64,000 nucleotides of DNA from Microseira wollei NIES-4236 (lineage in GTDB: Bacteria; Cyanobacteriota; Cyanobacteriia; Cyanobacteriales; Aerosakkonemataceae): positions 1-64,000 of the forward strand of contig NZ_BLAY01000031.1 in NCBI RefSeq assembly GCF_020521235.1, given 5' to 3'. The notes below the pieces were generated by a model that did not search any database, was not told the DNA's origin, and worked only from the letters and a program-made list of their open reading frames with translations. Below, piece after piece: positions 9,091 to 17,445 of this stretch. Both the position numbers and the translations under genes were made by a program. Each line of letters begins with the position of its first letter. The first letter of the stretch is position 1.

Positions 9091-10023
9091 CTAACCAAGT
9101 TTAACAATTAACGTCGCAAGGCAACGCGCTCTTTTCAGCCATTTTAACCATCCACTGGCTCCATTCCAACAGCTAACAAATTGATTGTATATGCTTGTGG
9201 CTTGTGAGCCTGCGTTAACTACACAAGCAGCCAAAGCACTCCAATTTTTGGCAATGGCTAAAGCAACACAAGGCCCTGCTACTGCTGCGTATGCAGGAGG
9301 TATCAACGTATCGCTGAGATTTTGCACCATGTCGGAAACAACAATGCCAGCATAATTAGCTGGTGTGATGCGTGTGTTTTCTGGCAAAAAACTTTGGTAG
9401 GTTGCAGATGTCTCGTTAACAGATTTTAGCTCTTTTTGAGGTGCGGTTGATACAGATTTAAATAAATCCGGTTGATTTTGCAGATAAATCTGTCTTGCTG
9501 GTGCTTGTAGAGAGTCAAACAACTCGCGACGTTCTGCAACTGATAACCTTTCTATAGCACGTCTATCAACTCTGATAGCTCCTGCTTTAATTTTGTTATC
9601 GATATTGTTTGCCCTTTGTTCAAGTTGTTCCAAACGCGGCTGATTAGCTTTTTCTGCTTGCTCAAATGTATCGAGAGGAGTGATGCTACCTTGTGTGCCT
9701 TGGCTATTTGCTAAAGTCTGAGCATTTTGTAAGGCATTGTCCAAAGCAGCTTTCATTGCTTGTGCGTATTCAAGTGTAGCCTGACTAATTTCCTCCGAGT
9801 CTCCCACAGCGAATACATTTTGCCTTTCTATTCGGTTGAATGCCGTTTCAATCCTATTCAATCTGGCTGTGGCATTTCCTAATTGTAGTTGAATTGTTTG
9901 CCTTGGAGTTATTGGGATATTTTGTATTGGGATTTGAGCCAAAGCGTTAATACTCGTTAACAAACAGCCCACACTCGCCAAAATCACCCATTTCCATTTG
10001 AGCCGATTTAAGTTCCTGAACAT
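9091..10023 (-). CDS. Secreted hypothetical protein with coiled-coil region
   Basis: I do not recognise this 310-residue protein. It starts with a clear signal peptide (basic MFRNLNRLKWKWV, hydrophobic ILASVGCLLTS, cleavage near INALAQ). Residues ~40-150 are rich in Asn, Gln and Glu with heptad-like spacing, suggesting helices. The end has four cysteines (GPCVALA, AACVVNAG, VSCWNG, ARCLATL) that could form disulfides in the periplasm. The upstream leader has a GAAAAGTAATG context without a strong Shine-Dalgarno. It stands alone, with no operon partner. Confidence 0.65.
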   Translation of the reverse strand: MFRNLNRLKWKWVILASVGCLLTSINALAQIPIQNIPITPRQTIQLQLGNATARLNRIETAFNRIERQNVFAVGDSEEISQATLEYAQAMKAALDNALQNAQTLANSQGTQGSITPLDTFEQAEKANQPRLEQLEQRANNIDNKIKAGAIRVDRRAIERLSVAERRELFDSLQAPARQIYLQNQPDLFKSVSTAPQKELKSVNETSATYQSFLPENTRITPANYAGIVVSDMVQNLSDTLIPPAYAAVAGPCVALAIAKNWSALAACVVNAGSQATSIYNQFVSCWNGASGWLKWLKRARCLATLIVKLG

Positions 10024-10736
10024 TACTTTTCTTCCTTGTTATAAGAATTTTGATGAATTTAAGGGCAGCAAAAAGTCACCCCATTTATCCGAGGATGCGC
10101 CCGACTCTGTAATATTAGCCCTGCGGGTTTGTAAATCTTGTGGGCGAATTACTTTGACTTTTGGTCAAACAAGAAATTTGGGGTCGTCAGAATTTACAGC
10201 TGCCTGTCATTCATCCTCAACACCCACTGGCAAATTAGACGCAACCTAATGTTTGATTTCTCGCGCTCAGCGCTAAACCGAATTAACCTGGAAAGACTGC
10301 CTGCAATCTTGATGCACTTAACCAGGACAGCGCGATCGCACTTCTGCTATCACCTGGCCTCAACCCACAACCATAGCCAGCTAACTGCCTACTATGTTGC
10401 ACCAGGCGGTTTAATATTTTTATCTTGCCTGTTTTACCTGAGAATAGCGCTTTAACGCTCTGATAATATTAGATTAGCAAGCATTTATTGAAAATGCTAA
10501 ATTGTTAAGAATACTTAACTAAAGTCGGCTCAGATCGCTGCGATCGCAAGTCCATCTTTTATGTCATGAAAAGCTATGTCATATCAATTCCGTTTATCTA
10601 GTCACAATATGGTAGAAAATGTGCAAATAATTTTGCTCCCTACCTCTGGCTCCCCTCTGCACCTGGAGCGGTATGAGTATGAGTAGTAATGCTTCGGGAT
10701 AAACTAGAGTCAATCCGAGCGCATATGTGATGCTAT
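10024..10736. other. Intergenic region without a supported gene
   Basis: Short open frames at 9998-10249 and 10138-10455 have no recognisable domain, ribosome site or codon pattern. Several HIP1 octamers are present. I see no RNA gene or repeat family member except near the right edge. Confidence 0.5.
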
Positions 10737-10789
10737 GCACCCATCCAATCCCCCCCATCCGCCTTCGGAAACCCTGCCGACGATGTATG

Positions 10790-10906
10790 ATATCAAATCC
10801 GGTTGCATCGGAATGATTGGCCTTTCTTGGTAATTGCTAATTGCTAATTGCTAATTGCCAGAAAAGCCCCTACAGGTCATAATTCCGATGCAACGGTCAA
10901 CGATAT
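10790..10906. mobile_element. MITE-like element, TIR family B (copy 3), inserted at the 5' end of a Uma2 gene
   Basis: This 117-bp copy is in the opposite orientation to copies 1 and 2. Its left end is ATATCAAATCCGGTTGCATC and its right end ATTCCGATGCAACGGTCAAC followed by GATAT. The sequence TATGAT occurs on both sides, a possible target duplication. Left of it, an ATG at 10737 opens a Uma2-like start (MHPSNPPHPPSETLPTMYD) that runs straight into the element. Confidence 0.8.
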
Positions 10907-10975
10907 GATTTGCTCAGAGAAGATCCTCACGATTCCGATCTGCCAGAGCAGCACCCGCGATCGCCTAAAGAAACC

Positions 10976-11758
10976 ATGCCGACGATGTACGATTTGCCTA
11001 GTGAATTAGTAGGAGAAACAGGATTACCGGACGAATTTCATCGCATACAAGCTGATAGTCTGAGCGAAACTTGTCAACCGCCTAATTGGCAGCTAGATGA
11101 GGTCTTTACTGCTAGCGACCTCAATCTTTATTATGACCCCCGTCATCCCGGCTGGTATAAACGTCCTGATTGGTTTCTAGTTTTAGGTGTTTCCCGTTTC
11201 CAAGAACAGCAAAATTTACGCTTAAGCTATCTAGTTTGGCAAGAAGGAGTTAATCCATTTTTAGTAGTTGAATTACTCTCTCCCACAACTGAAGAAGAAG
11301 ATTTGGGAGAAACAGTTAGAAGAGTCGATCAACCTCGGACAAAGTGGGAAGTATACGAGCGGATTTTAAGGATTCCCTACTACGTTATCTACGATCGCTA
11401 TCAAAATCAATTACGTGCCTTTCGTTTAAATGGCACTCGTTACGAAGCTTTATCTCTGCCAGATGGACGTTTGTGGCTAGAAGAAATGCAATTGGGATTG
11501 GGATTGTGGCAGGGTAGCTATCAGGGAACAACTGGATTGTGGCTGCGTTGGTACGATGAGAATGGTTGGATACCGACGCTAGCAGAACGTGCTGAACAGG
11601 AACGCCAACCTGCCCAGGAGGAACGCCAACGTGCCCAGGAGGAACGCCGGCGCGCCGAGCAGATGGAAATGGCTCTAGCTGAGGAACGTCAACGGGTTCA
11701 GCAGTTGGTAGAACGGTTGCGATCGCTCGGAATCGATCCACATAGCGTCGATAATTAA
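10976..11758 (+). CDS. Uma2 family (DUF820) nuclease-like protein with C-terminal coiled coil
   Basis: Uma2 proteins have a PD-(D/E)XK-like fold and are very abundant in cyanobacteria; their function is unclear. From ATG 10976 (260 residues) it starts MPTMYDLPSELVGE, then has the DLNLYYDPRHPGWYKRPDWF motif and the FLVVELLSPTTEEED strand with the expected acidic residues. Residues ~210-260 form an Arg/Glu-rich coiled coil (AQEERQRAQEERRRAEQ) common in this family. The frame stays open upstream to TTG 10910, and before a MITE insertion it very likely joined the ATG at 10737. The present start is therefore probably secondary. Confidence 0.85.
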   Translation: MPTMYDLPSELVGETGLPDEFHRIQADSLSETCQPPNWQLDEVFTASDLNLYYDPRHPGWYKRPDWFLVLGVSRFQEQQNLRLSYLVWQEGVNPFLVVELLSPTTEEEDLGETVRRVDQPRTKWEVYERILRIPYYVIYDRYQNQLRAFRLNGTRYEALSLPDGRLWLEEMQLGLGLWQGSYQGTTGLWLRWYDENGWIPTLAERAEQERQPAQEERQRAQEERRRAEQMEMALAEERQRVQQLVERLRSLGIDPHSVDN

Positions 11759-11777
11759 ACCTAGATATTCAGTTAAG

Positions 11778-11938
11778 TTACGCAAGTTGCTAGTTATAAA
11801 CTTTGGCGTTGCAAGCTGGCTAATTGCTAATTGCTAATATAGGATTTTTACTGACATTAGCCATTAGCCTCGTGACCCAGGCGGTCGCCTGGGAACGCCA
11901 TTAGCTGCTATGGATGAGATAACTAGCAACTTGAGTTA
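11778..11938. mobile_element. MITE-like element, TIR family A
   Basis: The ~160-bp element has ends TTACGCAAGTTGCTAGTTAT and ATAACTAGCAACTTGAGTTA. The interior has GCTAATTGCTAATTGCTAAT on one side and ATTAGCCATTAGCC on the other, able to pair, so a transcript would fold as a long hairpin. A second element of the same family starts 26 bp later. Confidence 0.75.
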
Positions 11939-11963
11939 AGTTCCTACCTAGTCTATTTTTAGG

Positions 11964-12323
11964 CAACCCAAGTTGCTAGTTACATCGAGCCAAAGAAACT
12001 TTGGCGATCTGAAAAATCGTGAGTTTGACCCTAAAGAAACTTTGGTGAGCGGAAAAATCGTGGGTTTGACAACGAGAAATCTCCTCTGAAACCGGGTTTC
12101 TGACGCCAAGAAACCCGGTTTCAAGGAATTATCGTGGGTTTGACCCTAAAGAAACCCGGTTTCTCTGAAAAATAGTGCGTTTGACAGCGAGAAATATCCT
12201 CTGAAACCGGGTTTCTGACAGGGGTAATCGGTAATTGTCAATAGTGCATCGCATTTTAATCCAATTACCAATTAGCTATTAGCCATTAGCACTGGCACAA
12301 TTTATAACTAGCAACTTGAGTTA
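11964..12323. mobile_element. MITE-like element, TIR family A (long form with AAACCCGG palindromes)
   Basis: The left end is CCAAGTTGCTAGTTAC near 11964 and the right end ATAACTAGCAACTTGAGTTA ending at 12323. The interior has repeated GAAACCGGGTTTCTGAC palindromes separated by AAATCGTGGGTTTGAC. Its last three bases, read on the minus strand, supply the stop codon of the neighbouring VOC gene. Confidence 0.75.
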
Positions 12324-12737
12324 GGCAGTATTTTCCACTGTCAATCCTATTTCTTGTCCATAGGATAGTTCTAGTGTGTGACCATCTGGATCTCGCAAGA
12401 AAGCCCAATATCCAACCGGATATCCAGAATCTTTTTGTTCCTGAACCAGTACACCTTCCTGTTTTGCTCTTTCGCAAAGCGCATCCATGTCTTCGCGACT
12501 TTTACAACCAACCCCAAGATGTGCCAAAGGAGACATAATGGGATGCACTGAGTCTGTCTGAATCAGAACGATCGCAAAAGGACGAGTGCGATCGCACAGC
12601 CACACAACAGCCACACCTCTTGCTGCATCAATGCGGCGATGAATCACCTCCATTCCAGCATAGGTGGAGTAAAACTTGATACTTCGCTCAATATCTGAGA
12701 CGGGGAGTGCTATGTGCGTAAGTCCAATATCAATCAT
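12321..12737 (-). CDS. VOC superfamily protein (glyoxalase/bleomycin-resistance-like)
   Basis: This 138-residue protein has the single VOC module of two beta-alpha-beta-beta-beta units. The first is LTHIALPVSDIERSIKFYST, with His as a likely first metal ligand. The second is HLGVGCKSREDMDALCERAK, with FLRDPDGHTLELSYGQE giving the usual Glu ligand near the end. Members use a divalent metal for glyoxalase, dioxygenase or resistance reactions, and the substrate cannot be told here. The stop codon TAA (12321-12323) lies in the end of the adjacent MITE, so the native C-terminus may have differed slightly. Confidence 0.85.
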   Translation of the reverse strand: MIDIGLTHIALPVSDIERSIKFYSTYAGMEVIHRRIDAARGVAVVWLCDRTRPFAIVLIQTDSVHPIMSPLAHLGVGCKSREDMDALCERAKQEGVLVQEQKDSGYPVGYWAFLRDPDGHTLELSYGQEIGLTVENTA

Positions 12738-12920
12738 CGCGACGTATATCTCGCATAATATGAAAACTCTTGCTGTGGATGATAGTTGTGTACAGCTATT
12801 TATGCAACGGTTGTTGAGCAGTATAACGGCTCTGGCTGGCGCGATATGCCAAAGGCACGCTGCGCCAACGCCCCGTAAATCGATAAAGTAGAGCTAAAGG
12901 GCAGTAACAGGGGGAAGGCA

Positions 12921-13689
12921 ATGAGTGACCTATTCAAAGCAACTGGCGAAAACCTGAGAGGAAAAAATTCAAACCGGAGAACTCAAGGCGGATGTGCAAT
13001 TCGCTACAAGCACTCGTCCGATGAGCAGTATTCCCCGCGCTGGTAATATTCCCCGTCCTAGTAACAGCAATATCGGCACAAGTCCCATTCGCACTCAACC
13101 AACTCCTAGTTCTACCCGATCAGATCCAGTTACAGCACCCCAGACAGCAACAAGTCCCTCTCTGAAAGATGTGGGCGGACTTGGGGAAGTTCTCAAAGAA
13201 CTAAAAGAATTAATCGCGATTCCTTTAAAACGTCCCGAATTACTAGCCAAACTCGGACTAGAACCTAGACGCGGCGTTTTATTAGTTGGCTCTCCCGGTA
13301 CTGGAAAAACCCTCACCGCTCGCGCTTTAGCTGAAGAATTGGGAGTCAATTACACTGCCATAGTCGGGCCAGAAGTTGTGGGCAAATATTACAGTGAAGC
13401 CGAACAAAGATTGCGAGAAATAGTAGATTTACCCAATTTAGAAAGCCGTTTGGCGATTTGGCAAGTTCACAATCACGATCGTCCCTTGCAAGATGTAAAT
13501 TTGACACACTGGGCAGAAGTGACAGAAAGTTGGAATGGGGCGGATTTGGCGTTGCTGGGCGATCGCGCAGCGGTAGAAGCAATTCGGCGCTATCAGCATC
13601 AAGGCATGACAGATCCGGCAGCAATTCGCATTACAACCGATGATTTTGATTGTGCCTATCAAGTTTTGAGCCAACAACGCCCGGTTTAA
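12921..13689 (+). pseudogene. AAA ATPase (Cdc48/FtsH-like) with internal deletion and 5' frameshift
   Basis: ATG 12921 starts MSDLFKATGENL, and the frame then shifts within GAGAGGAAAAAATTC. The larger frame begins in EKIQTGELKADVQFATSTRP and runs to 13689. It contains DVGGLGEVLKELKELI and a Walker A GSPGTGKTLTARALAEELG, then jumps from KYYSEAEQRLREI directly to VDLPNLESRLAIWQVHN. About 100 residues expected between them (Walker B DEID, sensor 1, arginine finger) are missing in frame. The C-terminal lid (GADLALLGDRAAVEAIRR) is intact. Without Walker B it should not hydrolyse ATP. A GTG at 12994 could start a shorter product. Confidence 0.85.
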
Positions 13690-13724
13690 CTTCTGTGGCT
13701 AATGGCGGAGTTGACCGTTCACTT

Positions 13725-14273
13725 TCAATTGATTAGACTTTCCCACCAACTTCGCAACGGGTGGGTTTTCTGGGGCATATAGTGCCCTTTAAGCCGAACA
13801 GCATTGAACAAATCCCGTAATGTTTGAGCATCAAGAGCTGCTTCCTCTGACCAATGTTTGATAATCTCTAAGGTAGATAAAACCTGAAGGTAAGGAGCCG
13901 TTCGCTGAAAAAACGCGATCGCCTTCTTGTCGTCAGTCGCTATGGCCCATCTTCGGTGAACGGCGATCGCGCAGGTTGCAGATTCGCCGTCACCCAGAAT
14001 AGTGGAGTAGTTTACAAACGATTCCGCCTCATCTTCTGACTCAAAATCCACGACTGTAAGTAGATTCTGTTCAATCGCTGTCTCGAATTGAGTCGCACCA
14101 TCGTTTTCCTCTTGCTCAAGACGCTGGAGCGTTTTTAACTCCTGCTCTCGGACAACCTGGGTAACTGCAACCTGAGCAGGAATAGACTTGAGAATTGCCA
14201 GCAATTGACCTGAAGCAGAAAAGTTTAGAATGCAGCAAGCATCAAGAAGAATGTGGGAGCCAACAATATGCAT
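13725..14273 (-). CDS. PIN-domain-like toxin paired with an XRE-ImmA protein
   Basis: This 182-residue protein has a PIN-like arrangement: an N-terminal strand ending in an acidic residue (HILLDACCILNF, Asp at 11), a central GDGESATCAIA segment with Asp and Glu, and WAIATDDKKAIAFF with two Asp. These match the three or four acidic metal-binding positions of PIN ribonucleases. The start is 16 bases downstream of the XRE/ImmA gene on the same strand, as in two-gene toxin-antitoxin operons. RNase activity is inference from fold motifs. DUF3368-like proteins are the nearest family I recall. Confidence 0.75.
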   Translation of the reverse strand: MHIVGSHILLDACCILNFSASGQLLAILKSIPAQVAVTQVVREQELKTLQRLEQEENDGATQFETAIEQNLLTVVDFESEDEAESFVNYSTILGDGESATCAIAVHRRWAIATDDKKAIAFFQRTAPYLQVLSTLEIIKHWSEEAALDAQTLRDLFNAVRLKGHYMPQKTHPLRSWWESLIN

Positions 14274-14289
14274 AACTTAACTTCTCCCA

Positions 14290-15489
14290 TTATTCCTGCA
14301 TCTGGATCAGGTTGAAATCAGAGGCTTCCTCCATCATTCCGCTTGAATGTTCCCGCAATTTCTCTGCGATGCGACGAGCCTCCAAGCGGTCAACTAAGAG
14401 GAAATCTGCAAAACGCCCTTCAGTAATCAGACCCCGATCCAGCGCCTCAATCGCAAGATGCTGATAGTGAAGCGTAGTTATATCAGTGCGCTGTGGGATT
14501 TCCTCTAAACCAAGTTCTTGCTGCACCTTCCTTACCTTTAATCCCCGATCGCGCAATCGCTCCCAAGTTCCGGATGGCACAAGTTCCAGCTCTTCTAATC
14601 GATAAACAAGCGCTTCTACCGACACACCGTAGTAATGGGCTAGTGTGAATAAATGAGTTGGAGTAAACTTCCCATGCGAACGGTACATATCGTTGAACCG
14701 TTTGAGCAGACTGCTAGTCGGCATCAGGAAATATTTTGGGAAGGTGTCAGCTAGTCGCTCGCTTTCTGGAATTCGCTGGTACTGACCCTCAAAGTCCAAT
14801 ACAGGCTTTCGCCGATGTGCGAGAAAGTGAAGATATTCATGAGCCAGCGACCAACGTCGCCGCTCTTCTGGATGATTAGCATTTATTGCTATGCAACCGC
14901 CAAGTCGTTCGTCGTAGCTGTAAACTCCTGAGTATTTTGGTGGCATTTCTAAATAGAAGATGCGGAGTCCAACATCCTGCTCTAGAATGTCCCGCAGACG
15001 TGAAATGGGGCTATCTCCTAGTCCAAGTCTTTGACGTTCTGCGATCGCTATGCTTTCCGCAGCAGCTTTGATCGGCATATTCGTCACCTCATACTCACGA
15101 GGATAATTCTGCGGGAGTGGTGCATCCATAATTTCCTCAAGTTCCAGATAATTCCGGCAGAACTCCTCTAAAAGCCGAATTGTTGGTTCAATCTGTGCTT
15201 CTTCGCCTTCGCTGCGCTGATATGCTGCTCGGAACTGCATCTCGAAAGGCTGAACCACAGGGCGAGGTCGAACAAATTCACTAACAGATCGTCCGTAAGC
15301 ACGGGCAAGCTTAATTAGTTCAGTTGCCTTAAGACGGCGCTCTCCTTTCTCAATGGCAACAATAGTGGTGCGTGCAACATCAATGACCTTAGCTGCATCA
15401 GATTGAGTCATACCGCACTTTTTACGTGCCTGTTGAAGAAGTTCTCCCAGGGTTCGCAGGTCAATGTTGTCAAGGATATTGCTAGTCAT
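14290..15489 (-). CDS. XRE HTH plus ImmA/IrrE-type metallopeptidase (putative antitoxin)
   Basis: This is a 399-residue, two-domain protein. Residues ~13-70 are a helix-turn-helix (LLQQARKKCGMTQSDAAKVI, then RTTIVAIEKGERRL). Residues ~140-300 are a DUF955/COG2856 zinc peptidase domain with the HEXXH motif LAHEYLHFLAHR at ~216-227. Such XRE-COG2856 proteins are known antitoxin/regulator halves beside PIN or RES toxins, or act like ImmA on repressors. The PIN-like gene follows 16 bases later. Two direct CTTTGGGTA repeats sit just upstream of the start and are a likely autoregulatory operator. Confidence 0.88.
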   Translation of the reverse strand: MTSNILDNIDLRTLGELLQQARKKCGMTQSDAAKVIDVARTTIVAIEKGERRLKATELIKLARAYGRSVSEFVRPRPVVQPFEMQFRAAYQRSEGEEAQIEPTIRLLEEFCRNYLELEEIMDAPLPQNYPREYEVTNMPIKAAAESIAIAERQRLGLGDSPISRLRDILEQDVGLRIFYLEMPPKYSGVYSYDERLGGCIAINANHPEERRRWSLAHEYLHFLAHRRKPVLDFEGQYQRIPESERLADTFPKYFLMPTSSLLKRFNDMYRSHGKFTPTHLFTLAHYYGVSVEALVYRLEELELVPSGTWERLRDRGLKVRKVQQELGLEEIPQRTDITTLHYQHLAIEALDRGLITEGRFADFLLVDRLEARRIAEKLREHSSGMMEEASDFNLIQMQE

Positions 15490-15510
15490 AATTTTTCCGT
15501 TACATAAAGC

Positions 15511-15530
15511 CTACCCAAAGTTACCCAAAG
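15511..15530 (-). promoter_or_regulatory. Putative operator: direct repeat upstream of the XRE-ImmA gene
   Basis: On the minus strand CTTTGGGTAA is followed immediately by CTTTGGGTAG, 20 to 40 bases before the start codon, with a TTGTCA hexamer just upstream that could be a -35 element. A tandem direct repeat of a 9-mer at one-turn spacing beside an HTH gene suggests autorepression. This is inference only. Confidence 0.5.
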
Positions 15531-15612
15531 TTTGACAATATTGGACTTTGAGCTGCGTTTACTTTCTACTTCAACCTGGCGGTGTCGGCACTCACCAGTC
15601 CATAGACTATCC

Positions 15613-15627
15613 CCGTCTAACTGACGG
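15613..15627 (-). other. Hairpin at the 3' end of tnpB (possible element end / guide-RNA region)
   Basis: A 5-bp stem CCGTC/GACGG with a 5-nt loop overlaps the tnpB stop codon. TnpB proteins use a RNA encoded across the 3' end of their gene and the right end of the element, so such a RNA would lie at about 15500-15750 on the minus strand. Its exact boundaries cannot be seen by eye. Confidence 0.4.
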
Positions 15628-16696
15628 TTTTTGACAAATTAATTGCCGCATTTAAGTCGCGGTCAATCTTAAATCCGCAATGGCTGCACTCAAACACTCG
15701 CTCACCCAAGGAGAGTGTTTCTTTTTTGGTTCCACAGTTAGAGCAATTTTTAGAACTTGGGAACCATCGGTCAACCACGATCAGCGACGAACCGTATAAC
15801 TTACACTTGTAGGTCAACTGTCTGCGAAACTCAAAGAAACCCATATCGGCTATTGATGCAGCCAGCTTGCGATTAGCCATCATCCCGGATACATTCAAGT
15901 CTTCTATGACAACTACACCGTGGTTTTTGGCAAGTAGTGTCGTTAACTTGTGCAAAGTATCTTTGCGGATATTGGCGATTTTTTTGTGCAATCTCGCTAT
16001 TTTTAGTTTTGCTTTCTTCCTGTTTGAACCGATGACTTTATGGCGATTTAGCCACTGCACTCTTGAGATTTTTGCTGCATATTTTTTGTAGGATTTGGCA
16101 CCTAAGACAACTTCGCCCGTGCTGAGAGTAGCCAGTGCTTTAATACCTAAGTCAACTCCTACAACACTTGTATTGCCTAATTCCTGTAGTTCTACTTCAA
16201 ATCTGAAGCTGATAAACCACCTGTCGGCTTGACGAGATATCGTGCAAGATTTAGTTAATACTTGTGGCAGCCTTTCATAAGTTTTAAGAATGCCAATTAC
16301 GGGAACTTGTATTTGGTTGCTTCCCAAAATTTTGACCGTTCCTTCTAAGGTGAAAGAGTCACGTCGCCCTTTCTTCTTAAATCTCGGCACTCCGGCAGTC
16401 TTATTAAAACACCGTTTCCAAGCTTCTCGCAATGCCATTAATGCTTGCTGCGGTGTAGATTTAGAGCATTCGTAGTACCACTGATTTTCTGACTTTACCA
16501 AGGCTACTAACAATTTATGCAAGTCAATAGCTGTGGGAAACTTAAGTTTTTCATGAGGATTGGCGTTGTGGTCGAGAATGTTTTTGGTAAGCCACAATCC
16601 CCAATTCCAAGCATGACGCGCTACTCCAGAATGCTTAGCTAATAGTATGCGCTGCCCCTGATTCAATTTCAACTCTGTTTTGAAACCTAACAGCAT
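15617..16696 (-). CDS. tnpB: TnpB RNA-guided endonuclease of an IS607-type element
   Basis: The 359-residue protein is full length for the family. The N-terminal wedge (LLGFKTELKLNQGQ) is followed by an RNA-binding segment (WKRCFNKTAGVPRFKKKGRR). The RuvC-I strand VVGVDLGIKAL has Asp182 and the RuvC-II strand VVIEDLNVSGMM has Glu265. A four-Cys zinc ribbon (CSNCG ~318-322, CSHCG ~337-341) precedes RuvC-III IDRDLNAAINL (Asp345/347). All catalytic and zinc positions are present, so it may still cut DNA guided by an element-encoded RNA. The start overlaps the recombinase remnant by 10 bases, the usual IS607 order. Its partner recombinase is truncated, so the element should not move on its own. 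Confidence 0.92.
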   Translation of the reverse strand: MLLGFKTELKLNQGQRILLAKHSGVARHAWNWGLWLTKNILDHNANPHEKLKFPTAIDLHKLLVALVKSENQWYYECSKSTPQQALMALREAWKRCFNKTAGVPRFKKKGRRDSFTLEGTVKILGSNQIQVPVIGILKTYERLPQVLTKSCTISRQADRWFISFRFEVELQELGNTSVVGVDLGIKALATLSTGEVVLGAKSYKKYAAKISRVQWLNRHKVIGSNRKKAKLKIARLHKKIANIRKDTLHKLTTLLAKNHGVVVIEDLNVSGMMANRKLAASIADMGFFEFRRQLTYKCKLYGSSLIVVDRWFPSSKNCSNCGTKKETLSLGERVFECSHCGFKIDRDLNAAINLSKTVS

Positions 16697-16887
16697 CTTT
16701 CTACCTCTTTTGCAACTTGAGTCATGCCGTCAATCAGCTTCTTATTTTTCTGGCTTCTTGAACTATAAAGACGCGCCGAGAATACTGTAATGAGTTCAAT
16801 CATATCCTGCACTAATTCTTGCTCAAATGTTACCTCTTCGTTGGTTTTTTTGATGATTACAACCTCTGTCTCAAACTCCTCACACAT
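16687..16887 (-). pseudogene. tnpA: IS607 serine recombinase (TnpA), C-terminal remnant
   Basis: Only the last ~60 residues remain: the EEFETEVVIIKKTNEEVT strand, then FEQELVQDMIELITVFSARL and a basic RSQKNKKL tail. This is the end of the catalytic domain of IS607-family serine recombinases. The N-terminal HTH and the catalytic Ser are absent, because upstream of ~16890 the sequence belongs to an unrelated broken gene. The overlap with tnpB confirms the original operon. Confidence 0.85.
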
Positions 16888-17308
16888 AGCGAATACCAGT
16901 TCCGCACCAAAACGTAAAAGTCGGGGTTAGACACCCGGAACTCTTCTCCTAAAAGCTCTGACACAACATCCCCTACCATAAGCAAAGTCAGTGGGTGAAC
17001 AGAGCGGGAGCGATCCAACCCCACAGCAGATGCACGGTAAGGAAGGTTGGTCGATCGATCTCCATACTTAAAGCCGCCCAATTCACACAGATATTCTTAC
17101 CAGCATTTTGCATAGCCCGTCCCAACATTTCCCCCATGCCCTTGGCGAGTACAACCGGAGTAGCACCTTTGCTCTTGATGTCTCGCATCAACGCTTCCAT
17201 CGCCATCCAGGCACATTCGTTGAGATCGCGCTTTCCTTCACACAGCATCCGGTAAGGCTTTTGGTATAGCCCCGAAAGCTGATTGTGAACGATATCTCCG
17301 TCAGGCAT
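16888..17308 (-). pseudogene. Frameshifted cyanobacterial hypothetical gene truncated by the IS607 remnant
   Basis: The ATG at 17308 has a strong Shine-Dalgarno (GGAGG) seven bases upstream. The frame reads MPDGDIVHNQLSGLYQKPYR, ECAWMAMEALMRDIKSKG and NICVNWAALSME, then continues in another frame from ~17080 as STNLPYRASAVGLDRSRSVH and LLMVGDVVSELLGEE up to FRVSNPDFYVLVRN, where it meets the recombinase remnant. The two halves read as one protein with a single frameshift and no C-terminus. I do not recognise the family. Confidence 0.65.
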
Positions 17309-17343
17309 AGTTTAACCTCCGGAAGTCTGAGCTTGCTTTCATA

Positions 17344-17445
17344 AGGAATTACGCAAAAAAATCCTGTTTTTATCAAAAATCGTCGGTTTGGTAGCTAAAA
17401 ATCTCCGAACAAACCTAGTTTCTGGCCTTTTCCTGCGTAAGTTCT
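17344..17445. mobile_element. MITE-like element, TIR family C (degenerate copy)
   Basis: Ends AGGAATTACGCA and TGCGTAAGTTCT match the family C ends with two changes. The interior has CAAAAATCGTCGGTTTGG and AAACCTAGTTTCTGG, decayed forms of the AAACCGGGTTTCT palindrome. Confidence 0.65.

Noticed and set aside
9998-10455. Plus-strand frames near 10.0-10.5 kb
   Set aside because: No domain, no ribosome site, partly overlapping the start of the 9091-10023 gene.
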